A DNA stretch of 64,000 bases, taken from contig PKDU01000011.1 of assembly GCA_002862705.1 (NCBI GenBank), forward strand, positions 1-64,000. Direction: 5' to 3'. The notes beneath the pieces were generated by a model. That model made no database searches, was not told where the DNA came from, and saw only the letters and a program-made list of their open reading frames with translations. The translations under genes and the position numbers were made by a program. This stretch comes from Flavobacteriaceae bacterium (lineage in GTDB: Bacteria > Bacteroidota > Bacteroidia > Flavobacteriales > Flavobacteriaceae). The first letter of the stretch is position 1. Each line of letters opens with the position of its first letter. Positions 17,799 through 27,461 of this stretch are shown here, one piece after another.

Positions 17799-19191
17799 AC
17801 AAACCACTATCTCCAAGGCTGTTTCGTTAAGCGGTGTTGGAATTCACACAGGAAAAAAAGTTAAACTTACATTCAAGCCAGCCCCAGTTAATCACGGCTA
17901 TGCCTTTTCACGTGTTGATTTAGAAGGAACTCCCGTCATAAAGGCAGACGCCAATTTGGTGGTAAACACAACCCGAGGAACAAACCTGGAAAAGAATGGT
18001 GTAAGCATACAAACATCAGAGCATGTTTTGGCCGCACTTGTTGGACTGGAAATAGACAATGTTTTAATAGAGTTAAACGCATCTGAACCACCCATCATGG
18101 ACGGTTCTTCTATCCATTTTGTTGAAGCCTTATTAGAAGCCGGTATCGAAGAGCAAGATGCAGAAAGGTATGAATATGTGGTTCGCGAAAACATCACATT
18201 CGCCGATGAAGAAACGGGTAGTGAAATAACCGTTATTCCAGCGGATAATTATCAGGTCACTACCATGGTCGATTTTGGCACCAAAATTCTTGGGACGCAA
18301 AACGCAAACCTAAAAAACCTCGCTGATTTTAAGGATCAATTTGCCAACGCACGCACCTTCAGCTTTTTGCATGAAATAGAATCACTGCTTGAACACGGAC
18401 TCATCAAAGGCGGCGATCTCAATAACGCCATTGTATATGTAGACAAGGAACTTTCTAAAGAGACCATGAGCAAACTCTGCAAGGCTTTCAACAGAGATAG
18501 TATTTCAGTGAAGCCGAATGGTATTCTAGATAACCTGACGTTAAAATACCCCAACGAGGCTGCACGCCATAAATTGCTAGATGTAATTGGTGATTTGGCA
18601 CTAGTGGGTTGCCGTATTAAGGGTAAGGTCATTGCAAACAAACCCGGTCACGGCACCAATACAAACTTTGCCAAAAAGCTCGCTAAAATCATCAAAAAAG
18701 AAAGGCGCAATCGCGTACCTGAATTTGATTTAAATGCGGAGCCATTAATGGACGTAAATGCCATTATGAACGTATTACCACACCGTCCACCCTTCTTGTT
18801 GGTAGACAAGATTTTGGAATTGAGCGACACGCATATCGTAGGAATGAAGAGCATCACGATGAATGAGCCTTACTTTGCAGGACATTTCCCTGGACAACCT
18901 GTTATGCCCGGCGTACTGCAGATAGAGGCCATGGCGCAAGCAGGGGGTGTATTGGTATTGAATACCGTTCCAGACCCAGAAAACTACCTTACATTTTTTA
19001 TGAAAATTGAAAATGCCAAATTCAAGAAACCCGTTGTTCCTGGAGATACGCTTATTTTCAAAATGGAATTATTATCGCCCATACGTAGGGGTATTTGTCA
19101 TATGCAAGCCGTAGCGTATTCGAGAGGCAGGGTTACAACAGAGGCTGAAATGATGGCTCAAATTGTAAGAAAAGATCAAGTCAAAGTATGA
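17791..19191 (+). CDS. lpxC-fabZ: Bifunctional LpxC deacetylase / FabZ dehydratase
   Basis: 466-aa fusion. Residues 1 to about 300 are LpxC, the zinc deacetylase that commits UDP-3-O-acyl-GlcNAc to lipid A: SGVGIHTGKKVKLTFKPA, ISEHVLAAL-type His (here TSEHVLAAL) and HKLLDVIGDLALVG carry the zinc ligands. Residues from about 320 are FabZ, a hot-dog 3-hydroxyacyl-ACP dehydratase: NVLPHRPPFLLVDKI and the active-site GHFPGQPVMPGVLQIEAMAQ. The fusion is characteristic of Bacteroidota and couples lipid A commitment to the shared 3-hydroxyacyl-ACP pool. The start overlaps lpxD by 8 nt and the stop overlaps lpxA by 4 nt. Confidence 0.96.
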   Translation: MTKQTTISKAVSLSGVGIHTGKKVKLTFKPAPVNHGYAFSRVDLEGTPVIKADANLVVNTTRGTNLEKNGVSIQTSEHVLAALVGLEIDNVLIELNASEPPIMDGSSIHFVEALLEAGIEEQDAERYEYVVRENITFADEETGSEITVIPADNYQVTTMVDFGTKILGTQNANLKNLADFKDQFANARTFSFLHEIESLLEHGLIKGGDLNNAIVYVDKELSKETMSKLCKAFNRDSISVKPNGILDNLTLKYPNEAARHKLLDVIGDLALVGCRIKGKVIANKPGHGTNTNFAKKLAKIIKKERRNRVPEFDLNAEPLMDVNAIMNVLPHRPPFLLVDKILELSDTHIVGMKSITMNEPYFAGHFPGQPVMPGVLQIEAMAQAGGVLVLNTVPDPENYLTFFMKIENAKFKKPVVPGDTLIFKMELLSPIRRGICHMQAVAYSRGRVTTEAEMMAQIVRKDQVKV

Positions 19192-19970
19192 ATCAACCAT
19201 TAGCATACGTACATTCAGATGCGAAAATTGCGAAGAATGTCGTAATAGAGCCTTTTACCACAATTGACAAAAACGTGGTGATAGGAGAGGGGACCTGGAT
19301 AGGTCCGAACGTGACCATTATGGAAGGTGCGCGAATAGGGAAAAACTGTAGCATTTTTCCAGGTGCTGTCATCAGTGCTGTTCCACAAGACCTTAAGTTT
19401 AATGGTGAAAAAACAACCGCCGAGATAGGGGATAACACAACCATTAGAGAATGTGTTACCATAAACCGGGGTACTACTTCAAGAGCGAAGACCAAAATTG
19501 GGAAGCACTGCCTGATTATGGCGTATTCTCACATTGCGCACGATTGTATAGTTGGTGACCATTGTATTTTCTCAAACAACAGTACGCTTGCCGGGCATAT
19601 TACGGTAGGCAGTCACGTTATCTTGGCTGGAATGACGGCCGTACACCAGTTTTGTTCCATTGGCGATCACGCGTTTGTTGCAGGTGGTTCATTGGTACGT
19701 AAGGATATCCCACCATTTGTAAAAGCAGCTCGTGAGCCGCTTTCCTACGCGGGTGTAAACTCTGTTGGTTTAAGACGTAGGGGCTTTGACTCAGATAAAA
19801 TCAAAGAAATTCAGAGCATTTACCGCATCCTCTATCAAAAAAACTTTAACAATACGCAAGCAACACAGATTATTGAGGCAGAAATGGAAGCATCGACAGA
19901 AAGAGATGACATCCTTCAGTTTATCAGGCTATCACAACGCGGTATTATGAAAGGATATATTCAAAACTAA
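19188..19970 (+). CDS. lpxA: UDP-N-acetylglucosamine O-acyltransferase
   Basis: First enzyme of lipid A synthesis, transferring 3-hydroxyacyl from ACP to UDP-GlcNAc. The 260-aa protein has an N-terminal hexapeptide-repeat beta-helix (VVIGEGTWIGPNVTIMEGARIG and so on), the catalytic His in MAYSHIAHDCIVGDHC (about 115-130), and the family C-terminal helices after REPLSYAGVNSVGLRRRGF. Length fits the family (about 260). It is translationally coupled to lpxC-fabZ (ATGA overlap) and followed after 2 nt by efp. Confidence 0.95.
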   Translation: MNQPLAYVHSDAKIAKNVVIEPFTTIDKNVVIGEGTWIGPNVTIMEGARIGKNCSIFPGAVISAVPQDLKFNGEKTTAEIGDNTTIRECVTINRGTTSRAKTKIGKHCLIMAYSHIAHDCIVGDHCIFSNNSTLAGHITVGSHVILAGMTAVHQFCSIGDHAFVAGGSLVRKDIPPFVKAAREPLSYAGVNSVGLRRRGFDSDKIKEIQSIYRILYQKNFNNTQATQIIEAEMEASTERDDILQFIRLSQRGIMKGYIQN

Positions 19971-19972
19971 CT

Positions 19973-20539
19973 ATGGCATCAACTTCAGATATTCGAAAAG
20001 GTCTTTGCATTCATTACAACAATGACATTTATAAAATAATAGAGTTCTTACACGTCAAACCGGGGAAAGGACCAGCTTTTGTACGTACCAAGCTCAAGAG
20101 TGTAACTTCAGGAAAGGTAATTGACAATACTTTTTCTGCTGGACATAAAATTGATGACGTACGTGTGGAAACCCGTAAATATCAGTTTTTATACGCAGTT
20201 GGCGATGTGTACCACTTTATGAACACAGAAGATTACAATCAAATTGAATTGCAAGAAAACATCCTTGATCAGCCAAAATTGATGAAAGAAGGGGAGATCG
20301 TTACGGTGATGACAAATACCGAGAATGACAGCCCGCTTTGTGTTGATATGCCTGCCAGTGTAATTTTAGAAATTACCCATACCGAACCAGGTGTGAAGGG
20401 CAATACGGCTACAAACGCCACAAAACCCGCAACTGCCGAAACCGGTGCAAAAATCAATGTTCCTTTATTTATTAACGAAGGAGATAAAATAAAAGTAGAT
20501 ACCGAAAAAGGCACCTACATCGAACGCGTAAAAGAATAA
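19973..20539 (+). CDS. efp: Elongation factor P
   Basis: 188-aa factor that rescues ribosomes stalled at polyproline. Three beta-barrel domains: KOW-like (1-65), OB (70-128) and the C-terminal EFP domain. The tip loop HVKPGKGPAFVRTK carries Lys32, the residue modified by EpmA (beta-lysylation) or equivalents in many bacteria; whether it is modified here cannot be told. ANASTV-type variation is seen in the loop KGNTATNATKPATAETGAK. It is embedded between lpxA and sucD with 2-nt and 1-nt gaps, so it is in the same operon. Confidence 0.95.
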   Translation: MASTSDIRKGLCIHYNNDIYKIIEFLHVKPGKGPAFVRTKLKSVTSGKVIDNTFSAGHKIDDVRVETRKYQFLYAVGDVYHFMNTEDYNQIELQENILDQPKLMKEGEIVTVMTNTENDSPLCVDMPASVILEITHTEPGVKGNTATNATKPATAETGAKINVPLFINEGDKIKVDTEKGTYIERVKE

Positions 20540-20540
20540 C

Positions 20541-21413
20541 ATGAGCGTATTAGTAACCAAAGATTCAAACATAATCGTACAAGGCTTTACGGGGAGTGAA
20601 GGCACTTTTCATGCAAGCCAAATGATTGCTTATGGCACCAATGTCGTTGGAGGTGTAACCCCCGGAAAAGGCGGACAAACACATTTAGAAAAACCCGTTT
20701 TTAATACCGTTGCGGAAGCTGTTAACGAAGTAAACGCAGATACGTCCATCATTTTTGTACCACCAGCCTTTGCTGCTGATGCGATAATGGAAGCCGCTGA
20801 AGCTGGAATAAAGGTCATCATTACCATTACAGAAGGTATTCCCGTGAACGATATGGCAAAAGCCATGGAGTATGTTAGTGGTAAAGACTGCCGTGTGGTT
20901 GGCCCAAACTGCCCTGGCGTTATTTCTCCCGGTGAAGCCAAAGTGGGGATTATGCCGGGCTTTGTCTTTAAAAAAGGAAACGTAGGAATCGTGTCCAAAT
21001 CAGGAACGCTAACCTATGAAGCTGCTGATCAAGTAGTGAAAGAAGGATATGGCATCACAACTGCTATTGGCATTGGTGGTGATCCCATTATAGGAACTAC
21101 AACCAAAGATGCCGTGCAATTGCTTATGGAAGACGATGAAACCGAGTGTATTGTCATGATAGGCGAGATAGGCGGACAACTGGAAGCAGACGCAGCTAAC
21201 TGGATAAAATCTCAAGGTAACCCAAAGCCCGTAGTTGGGTTTATTGCTGGTGAAACAGCGCCCAAAGGCCGTACCATGGGACATGCAGGTGCAATAGTAG
21301 GTGGTGCAGAAGACACCGCTGAAGCAAAAAAAGCAATCATGAAATCGTGTGGCATACACGTTGTGGATTCGCCAGCAGCCATTGGAAAAACCGTAGCACA
21401 AGTTTTAGCATAA
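20541..21413 (+). CDS. sucD: Succinate-CoA ligase subunit alpha
   Basis: 290-aa alpha subunit of succinyl-CoA synthetase (TCA cycle, substrate-level phosphorylation). The CoA-binding fold has VQGFTGSEGTFHASQMIAYGT (about 13-33), then KVIITITEGIPVNDM and VGPNCPGVISPGE. The phosphohistidine is in MGHAGAIVGG (about residue 252). sucC, the beta subunit, is not in the window. It lies in the lpx-efp cluster with a 1-nt gap to efp and 4 nt to fabG. Confidence 0.96.
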   Translation: MSVLVTKDSNIIVQGFTGSEGTFHASQMIAYGTNVVGGVTPGKGGQTHLEKPVFNTVAEAVNEVNADTSIIFVPPAFAADAIMEAAEAGIKVIITITEGIPVNDMAKAMEYVSGKDCRVVGPNCPGVISPGEAKVGIMPGFVFKKGNVGIVSKSGTLTYEAADQVVKEGYGITTAIGIGGDPIIGTTTKDAVQLLMEDDETECIVMIGEIGGQLEADAANWIKSQGNPKPVVGFIAGETAPKGRTMGHAGAIVGGAEDTAEAKKAIMKSCGIHVVDSPAAIGKTVAQVLA

Positions 21414-21417
21414 TATC

Positions 21418-22164
21418 ATGGATTTAGTAAAAGGAAAAAACATCATCATTACAGGCGCCAGTAGGGGCATAGGACGTGGCATAGCCATGGCATTTGCCAA
21501 GCAAGGTGCCAATGTAGCCTTCACATACAGCTCTTCCGAAGGCCCAGCCAAGGAGTTGGAAGCAGAACTTAGCGCATTTGGCATAACCGCAAAGGCTTTT
21601 AAATCAAACGCTGCTGACTTTGATGCTGCACAACAACTTGTTGCCGATGTATTGGAAATATTCGATTCTATAGATGTACTCATTAACAACGCTGGCATTA
21701 CCAAAGACAACCTGTTGATGCGCATTACGGAAGAAGATTTTGACAAGGTCATTGAAGTCAATTTAAAATCTGTTTTCAACATGACCAAAGCGGTACAACG
21801 CACCATGCTCAAGCAACGATACGGAAGCCTAATTCACATGAGCTCTGTTGTTGGCGTTAAAGGAAATGCGGGCCAGTCAAATTATGCCGCATCCAAAGCA
21901 GGTATTATTGGTTTTTCAAAATCAATAGCACTCGAATTGGGCTCAAGAAACATAAGATCAAATGTGATCGCACCCGGATTTATCGAAACAGAGATGACTG
22001 ATAAACTCCCCGAAGATGTCGTAGCCCAATGGCGGGCAGGCATTCCACTAAAACGCGGCGGCTCTTCAGAAGATGTAGCCAACGCTTGCCTTTTTTTAGC
22101 CGCTGATTTATCTGCATACATAACAGGACAAGTATTGCACGTAGATGGCGGTATGTTAACCTAA
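21418..22164 (+). CDS. fabG: 3-oxoacyl-ACP reductase
   Basis: 248-aa short-chain dehydrogenase of fatty-acid elongation, reducing 3-oxoacyl-ACP with NADPH. The Rossmann motif is TGASRGIGRGIAMAF (about 12-26), followed by NNAG (NNAGITKDNLLMR), the catalytic Ser in HMSSVVG, and Tyr and Lys in NYAASKAG. The FabG signature GITKDNLLMRM is nearly intact (MR). The C-terminal YITGQVLHVDGGM is typical. Placement with lpx genes and FabZ supports the fatty-acid role over a generic SDR. Confidence 0.93.
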   Translation: MDLVKGKNIIITGASRGIGRGIAMAFAKQGANVAFTYSSSEGPAKELEAELSAFGITAKAFKSNAADFDAAQQLVADVLEIFDSIDVLINNAGITKDNLLMRITEEDFDKVIEVNLKSVFNMTKAVQRTMLKQRYGSLIHMSSVVGVKGNAGQSNYAASKAGIIGFSKSIALELGSRNIRSNVIAPGFIETEMTDKLPEDVVAQWRAGIPLKRGGSSEDVANACLFLAADLSAYITGQVLHVDGGMLT

Positions 22165-22174
22165 AATTTATATC

Positions 22175-22993
22175 ATGGAAAAATTACCAAAACTTGGATT
22201 ACCCTTAATAATACTCATAATCGTAGGAGTTATTTTTATTTCAAAATCATATGTCAACATCCCTTACGGAGAAGCGGGTGTCGTATGGAAACGCTTTGGT
22301 GGGGGAACCGTAATTGACGAACCACCCCTAGGAGAAGGGTTTCGTTTTATTGCACCTTGGAATCGTGTCTATACTTACAACATCAAACAACAAGAAGAGT
22401 TTGAGAGTGGCATGCGCGTGCTTTCGTCAAACGGACTTGAAATCTCCTTAGATGTTTCTGTATTGTACCAACCAAAGATTGACGAACTGGGCATGTTACA
22501 CAAAACCAAAGGAGAGAATTACCTGAACATCGTTATTGTTCCAGAAATTCGTGCAGTTGCCCGATCTGTAATTGGACGCTACACGCCTGAACAATTATAC
22601 TCCTCAAAGCGTGACGCCATTCAGAATGAGATTTACGAAGAAACCATGCGTAAGGTAGAAAACCAGCATGTACAGCTCAATGCAGTATTGGTACGTGATG
22701 TGACTCTTCCAACGTCTATCAAAGAGGCCATTCAACGTAAACTTACCCAAGAGCAAGAAGCCTTGGAATATGAGTTTAGGTTAGAAAAAGCACGTCAGGA
22801 AGCAGAAAAAGTGCGTATTGAAGCAGAAGGGAAAGCAGTAGCCAACAGGCTATTAGCAGCATCGCTAACACCAAACATCCTTAAAGATAAAGGGATCGAG
22901 GCGACTCTTTTGTTGGCAGAATCGCCTAACACTAAAATTATTGTTGTTGGAGGTGGCGAAGATGGACTGCCACTTATTTTAGGAAATCAGTAA
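22175..22993 (+). CDS. Prohibitin/SPFH-domain membrane protein
   Basis: 272-aa protein with one N-terminal transmembrane segment (about 6-27, LPLIILIIVGVIFISKS). An SPFH (Band 7/prohibitin) domain follows at about 30-200, with GEAGVVWKRFGGG, PLGEGFRFIAPW and the VRDVTLPTSIKEAIQRK segment. An Ala/Glu-rich helix with coiled-coil character (about 190-235) comes next. Such proteins form large ring assemblies at the inner membrane and often modulate FtsH-type proteases; the partner here is unknown. It lies 10 nt after fabG and is the last gene before the his leader. Confidence 0.88.
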   Translation: MEKLPKLGLPLIILIIVGVIFISKSYVNIPYGEAGVVWKRFGGGTVIDEPPLGEGFRFIAPWNRVYTYNIKQQEEFESGMRVLSSNGLEISLDVSVLYQPKIDELGMLHKTKGENYLNIVIVPEIRAVARSVIGRYTPEQLYSSKRDAIQNEIYEETMRKVENQHVQLNAVLVRDVTLPTSIKEAIQRKLTQEQEALEYEFRLEKARQEAEKVRIEAEGKAVANRLLAASLTPNILKDKGIEATLLLAESPNTKIIVVGGGEDGLPLILGNQ

Positions 22994-23026
22994 GGTTTTC
23001 AAAAAATTTTCGATATTTGCATCGTA

Positions 23027-23080
23027 ATGAATAAAGCACATTTTTTCCACCACAACAATATTGCGTTTCAAACGTGCTAG
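23027..23080 (+). CDS. hisL: his operon leader peptide
   Basis: 17-codon ORF reading MNKAHFFHHNNIAFQTC, with three His codons (23039-23041, 23048-23053) and neighbouring Phe and Asn codons, placed between the prohibitin gene and hisG and followed by a terminator. The composition and position are those of an amino-acid attenuator leader. TCCACC at 23046-23051 can pair with GGTGGA at 23080-23085, a candidate pause or shielding helix. CAAACG at 23069-23074, in the distal codons, can pair with CGTTTG in the terminator's 5' arm. The peptide is not expected to have a function beyond controlling the ribosome position. Confidence 0.85.
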   Translation: MNKAHFFHHNNIAFQTC

Positions 23081-23103
23081 GTGGAGTATGTCAATAACCG
23101 TCT

Positions 23104-23135
23104 AACCCGTTTGTATTGCTCAAACGGGTTTTTTG
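23104..23135 (+). terminator. his attenuator terminator
   Basis: Perfect 10-bp stem AACCCGTTTG / CAAACGGGTT (23104-23113 with 23121-23130), 7-nt loop, then TTTTG, ending 14 nt before hisG. The competing antiterminator pairs CGTTTG (23108-23113) with CAAACG (23069-23074). When His-tRNA is scarce, a ribosome stalled at the His codons should leave 23069-23074 free and allow read-through. Confidence 0.85.
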
Positions 23136-23148
23136 TTATAATAAAGTC

Positions 23149-24009
23149 ATGAAAGAAAAGATACGTATCGCGATTCAGAAGTCAGGAAGGCTTAACGAAG
23201 AATCATTAAAACTGCTCAAGAGCTGTGGTATCGCCATCAATAATGGCAAAGACCAGCTTAAGACATCGTCTTCTAATTTCCCTATGGAGGTATATTATCT
23301 GCGCAATGGAGATATTCCGCAATACCTTAGAGATGGCGTAGTGGATTTGGCCATCATTGGTGAAAATCTAATCGTTGAAAAAGGGGAGGACATTCCCACA
23401 CTTGAGCCGCTGGGCTTTTCAAAATGTCGTGTGTCCATTGCTGTTCCAAAAGGAAATGCATACAGCGGCGTTGCCGATTTAGCAGGTAAGCGCATCGCTA
23501 CATCCTATCCAAAAACAGTTCAGAAATACCTTTCAGAATGGAATATTAAAGCGGATTTACACATCATTAATGGTTCGGTGGAGATAGCACCCAATATTGG
23601 CCTGTCAGATGCCATTTGCGACATCGTTTCCAGTGGATCTACGCTATTTAAGAACAACCTCAAAGAAGTTGAAGTGTTGTTTAAGTCACAAGCCGTTTTG
23701 GTTGGAGGTATGGGATTGTCAGCTACCAAACAAGAAATTCTTGACACGCTTTTGTTCCGTATCCGTGCCGTAAACGCTGGAAAAAATTCCAGATACATCA
23801 TCATGAATGTGCCCAACGACGCCATCGAGACCATATCAAAAATGCTACCGGTATTAAAGAGCCCTACGGTAATGCCCTTGGTTGAAGAGGGCTGGAGTTC
23901 GTTACACTCTGCCATAGACAAAAACACCTTTTGGGAAATGGTAGATGCGCTAAAAGCGGCCGGTGCCCGAGATATATTGGTATGTCCTATTGAACGAATC
24001 ATTCAATAA
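23149..24009 (+). CDS. hisG: ATP phosphoribosyltransferase
   Basis: First and usually feedback-inhibited step of histidine synthesis, joining ATP and PRPP. The 286-aa product is the long form: catalytic domains 1 to about 205 (IAIQKSGRLNEESLKLLKSCG, then the PRPP-loop region DIVSSGSTLFKNN) plus a C-terminal ACT-like regulatory domain (about 210-286, MNVPNDAIETISKMLPVLKSPTV). It therefore should not need HisZ. The ATG at 23149 follows the attenuator by 14 nt. The open frame reaches back to 23116 but that overlaps the terminator. The stop overlaps the hisD start by 1 nt (TAATG). Confidence 0.96.
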   Translation: MKEKIRIAIQKSGRLNEESLKLLKSCGIAINNGKDQLKTSSSNFPMEVYYLRNGDIPQYLRDGVVDLAIIGENLIVEKGEDIPTLEPLGFSKCRVSIAVPKGNAYSGVADLAGKRIATSYPKTVQKYLSEWNIKADLHIINGSVEIAPNIGLSDAICDIVSSGSTLFKNNLKEVEVLFKSQAVLVGGMGLSATKQEILDTLLFRIRAVNAGKNSRYIIMNVPNDAIETISKMLPVLKSPTVMPLVEEGWSSLHSAIDKNTFWEMVDALKAAGARDILVCPIERIIQ

Positions 24010-25295
24010 TGAAGTTTATATCCAATCCTGAACGAAGTACATGGCAGGCGCTTACCCAGCGCCCGACTGCCGATTTCTCTTCTATTGAGCCGATCGTGGA
24101 TGAAGTCTTTGCCGCCGTGCGGAGCAATGGCGATGCAGCCGTTCGGAAATACAGTCAAAAGTTTGATGCATATACGCCAGATCAACTGATGGTAGCTGCG
24201 CAAGCGTTAGCAAACGCGAAGGGGGAACTGTCTGCAGAACTGGTCGCTGCTATTGACGTGGCGTATGAAAACATTTACCGCTTTCACGAAGCGCAAAAAA
24301 CAGCACCTGTTCGTCTGGATACCCAAGAAGGGGTTAGCTGCTGGCAAGAGAAAAAACCCATTGAGAAAGTGGGGATTTACATTCCAGGCGGAACCGCACC
24401 GTTGTTTTCAACTGTGCTAATGCTGGCCATTCCTGCACAACTGGCTGGTTGTAGGCAAATAGTGTTATGCACGCCACCAAATAAGTCAGGCGTACCCGCT
24501 GCCATACGCTATGCAGCACAAAAATGTGGCGTAACGCTCGTAGCACAAATTGGCGGCATACAGGCCATTGCTGCCTTAACCTATGGAACTGAGCGCATTC
24601 CTAAAGTCTACAAGATATTTGGTCCTGGCAATCAGTTTGTAACCGTTGCCAAGCAAATGGCAACTCAATACCAAACGGCCATCGATATGCCTGCAGGCCC
24701 TTCCGAACTTTTGGTGGTTGCCGACAGCACGGCAAAGCCCGCATATGTGGCTGCAGACCTGTTGTCCCAAGCCGAGCACGGCAAAGACAGTCAGGTGATA
24801 TTGGTTAGTACATCGGAACAAATAATCCCCCAAGTACAAGCTGAACTCGACAAACAATTGCTTGTGTTGCCCAGAAAAGAAATTGCTGCCACAGCATTGG
24901 AAAACTCATTGGCCGTTTATTTTGACGATGAGCAGGCTGCACTTGATTTTATCAACGAATACGGTCCTGAGCACTACATTACTTGTGTGGAGAACGAAAA
25001 CGTATTTGTAGACGGCATTATCAATGCAGGATCTGTGTTTATTGGCAACTATACCCCTGAAAGCGCTGGGGACTATGCCTCTGGTACCAATCACACCCTG
25101 CCCACCAACGGCTACACCAAGCAATACAGTGGGGTTAATTTAGATGCCTTTTTAAAGGCGATTACCTATCAGCGCATCAGTGCGCAAGGCATAAGGTCTT
25201 TAGGCCCGCACATCGAGGCTATGGCCGCAGCAGAGGGGCTTGATGCCCACAAAAATGCAGTAAGCTTGCGATTAAAAGATTTGAACAATGGCTAA
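24009..25295 (+). CDS. hisD: Histidinol dehydrogenase
   Basis: 428-aa zinc enzyme performing the last two oxidations, histidinol to histidine. It shows the family segments EKVGIYIPGGTAPLFSTVLMLAIPA (about 118-142), the Asp/Gly-rich IFGPGNQFVTVAKQ, MPAGPSELLVVAD, DLLSQAEHGKDSQ (metal-site His) and the conserved ESAGDYASGTNHTLPT. Length fits (about 430). The start overlaps hisG by 1 nt and the end overlaps hisC by 8 nt. Confidence 0.96.
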   Translation: MKFISNPERSTWQALTQRPTADFSSIEPIVDEVFAAVRSNGDAAVRKYSQKFDAYTPDQLMVAAQALANAKGELSAELVAAIDVAYENIYRFHEAQKTAPVRLDTQEGVSCWQEKKPIEKVGIYIPGGTAPLFSTVLMLAIPAQLAGCRQIVLCTPPNKSGVPAAIRYAAQKCGVTLVAQIGGIQAIAALTYGTERIPKVYKIFGPGNQFVTVAKQMATQYQTAIDMPAGPSELLVVADSTAKPAYVAADLLSQAEHGKDSQVILVSTSEQIIPQVQAELDKQLLVLPRKEIAATALENSLAVYFDDEQAALDFINEYGPEHYITCVENENVFVDGIINAGSVFIGNYTPESAGDYASGTNHTLPTNGYTKQYSGVNLDAFLKAITYQRISAQGIRSLGPHIEAMAAAEGLDAHKNAVSLRLKDLNNG

Positions 25296-26340
25296 GGCAT
25301 TTGATTTAACGCAATGGGCTAGACCCGAAATGTTGGCGCTTGCGCCCTACACATCGGCGAGGGACACCTTTACCGCAACAACTGGGAAGTATACCTTTTT
25401 GGATGCCAACGAGAACCCCAATGCGTCTGCAGTCAACAGGTATCCAGATCCAAATCAATTGGCACTGAAGAAAAAAATTGGGGCACTTCGTGCTTGTTCT
25501 GTCAATCAACTTTTGATTGGAAATGGCAGCGATGAAATCTTGGATTTACTATTCCGAGCGTTTTGCACACCCAATAAAGACAACGTAATCCTTATGCCAC
25601 CTACCTATGGCATGTATGCCGTGTTGGCCAACATCAATGGTGTGGGCATTAAAGAAGTGCCGCTTACAGCTGATTTTCAATTAAAAACGGACGAAATCCT
25701 AGCAGCTGTTGATTCCAACACCAAGGCTATTTTCTTTTGTAGCCCCAATAACCCAAGCGGAAATGTGTTTAAAACCTCAGACATAACCGCATTGCTCAAC
25801 GGCTTTGACGGCTTGGTGGTTATAGACGAGGCGTATATCGATTTTACAGATAGATTAGGTTGGTTATCTCAATTAGACAACTATCCAAACCTCGTGGTGA
25901 CGCAGACCCTTTCCAAGGCCTTTGGACTGGCGGGATTGCGCTTAGGTATTGCTATCGCACACCCCAGCATTATCAAGCTGCTGCACACCATCAAACCGCC
26001 ATACAACATCAACACCCTTAGTCAGCAACAAGCGATTGAAGTTTTGTCCGATATCGAAAAAGTAAACCGACAAATTGCAGCATTGCTAGCCGAACGCAAT
26101 AGGGTAGCGGCTTATTTAAACGAACTGGACTGGGTAGAAACTGTATTTCCATCGGATGCCAATTTTTTATTGATACGCGTTGATGATGCAAACAAACGCT
26201 ATGACGCATTGCTTGCGCAAAAAGTGGTGGTACGCAACCGATCTAAGCAAACAAATTGTGAAAACACCCTTCGTATCAGCATTGGTACCCCAGTAGAAAA
26301 CAACGAACTTATGGCAGCTTGTAATACCATATCATTATGA
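25288..26340 (+). CDS. hisC: Histidinol-phosphate aminotransferase
   Basis: 350-aa PLP-dependent class I/II aminotransferase making histidinol phosphate from imidazole acetol phosphate. [18 protein letters not shown] is the HisC N-terminal signature. [16 protein letters not shown] binds the PLP phosphate, NNPSG and [10 protein letters not shown] follow, and the Schiff-base Lys is in [14 protein letters not shown] (about residue 210). The end overlaps hisB by 4 nt (ATGA). Confidence 0.95.
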   Translation: MAKAFDLTQWARPEMLALAPYTSARDTFTATTGKYTFLDANENPNASAVNRYPDPNQLALKKKIGALRACSVNQLLIGNGSDEILDLLFRAFCTPNKDNVILMPPTYGMYAVLANINGVGIKEVPLTADFQLKTDEILAAVDSNTKAIFFCSPNNPSGNVFKTSDITALLNGFDGLVVIDEAYIDFTDRLGWLSQLDNYPNLVVTQTLSKAFGLAGLRLGIAIAHPSIIKLLHTIKPPYNINTLSQQQAIEVLSDIEKVNRQIAALLAERNRVAAYLNELDWVETVFPSDANFLLIRVDDANKRYDALLAQKVVVRNRSKQTNCENTLRISIGTPVENNELMAACNTISL

Positions 26341-27461
26341 AAAAAGTATTGTTTATTGACCGAGACGGCACCCTAGCACTGGAGCCTGAAAATTACCAAC
26401 TCGATGCATTGGATAAACTCGTTTTTTATCCCGCTGTGTTTCAGTATTTAGGACGAATCGCCAAGGAGCTAGACTATGTATTGGTTATGGTTACTAATCA
26501 AGACGGACTGGGAACGGACAGCTTTCCAGAAGATACCTTTTGGCCCACACACGACTTTATGATGACTGCCTTAAAAAATGAAGGGATAAACTTTAGCGAG
26601 GTGCTTATCGATAAAAGCCTACCTGCCGACAATGCACCCACACGCAAACCCAAAACGGGCATGCTATCCGCTTACCTAAACAATGCCGACTACGACCTCG
26701 AAAACTCATTTGTCATTGGCGATCGAGTAACGGATATGGAACTGGCAGCTAACCTCGGCGCAAAGGGCATCTTGTTGCAAAACGATGCGCGGATGGCAAC
26801 AGCAATTCCAAATGCATTGACCGAAACTATCGCACTGAAAACAACCGCTTGGAGCGAGGTATACACGTTGTTAAAGGCTGGTGGGAGACGCGTCAGTCAC
26901 GAACGCAAAACAAAAGAAACAGCCATTGAAATTGACCTAAATCTCGATGGTACAGGCGAGAGCAGTATTGATACGGGCATTGCCTTTTTTGATCACATGC
27001 TAGACCAATTGGCGCGTCATGGCGGGGTAGACCTAAAGCTGACCACCAAAGGCGATTTGGAAATAGACGAACACCACACCATTGAAGATACGGCCATTGC
27101 CTTGGGCGAAGCCTTTGGAAAAGCATTGGACGATAAGCTGGGCATTGAACGCTATGGCTTTTGCTTGCCTATGGACGATTGTTTGGCGCAAGTTTCCCTT
27201 GATTTTGGGGGTCGTGCCTGGTTGATGTGGAATGCTAAATTCAAAAGAGAACTCATTGGTAAAATGCCAACAGAAATGTTCTTCCACTTCTTTAAATCTT
27301 TTGCCGATGGTGCCAAGGCAAACTTGAACATTAAGGCAGAAGGACATAACGAACACCACAAGATTGAAGCCATTTTTAAGGCGTTTGCTAAGGCCATTCG
27401 TGCAGCCATCAAAAGGGATGCAGAGAAACTGGTATTACCCTCTACCAAAGGACAGTTATGA
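26337..27461 (+). CDS. hisB: Bifunctional histidinol-phosphatase / IGP dehydratase
   Basis: 374-aa fusion. Residues 1 to about 165 are a HAD phosphatase with the nucleophile motif [13 protein letters not shown] (Asp7 and Asp9) and later [15 protein letters not shown]. Residues from about 180 are imidazoleglycerol-phosphate dehydratase, with the Mn-binding motifs [14 protein letters not shown] and [16 protein letters not shown], then [20 protein letters not shown]. It covers steps 6 and 8 of the pathway in one chain, as in enterobacteria. Both ends overlap neighbours by 4 nt. Confidence 0.96.
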   Translation: MKKVLFIDRDGTLALEPENYQLDALDKLVFYPAVFQYLGRIAKELDYVLVMVTNQDGLGTDSFPEDTFWPTHDFMMTALKNEGINFSEVLIDKSLPADNAPTRKPKTGMLSAYLNNADYDLENSFVIGDRVTDMELAANLGAKGILLQNDARMATAIPNALTETIALKTTAWSEVYTLLKAGGRRVSHERKTKETAIEIDLNLDGTGESSIDTGIAFFDHMLDQLARHGGVDLKLTTKGDLEIDEHHTIEDTAIALGEAFGKALDDKLGIERYGFCLPMDDCLAQVSLDFGGRAWLMWNAKFKRELIGKMPTEMFFHFFKSFADGAKANLNIKAEGHNEHHKIEAIFKAFAKAIRAAIKRDAEKLVLPSTKGQL

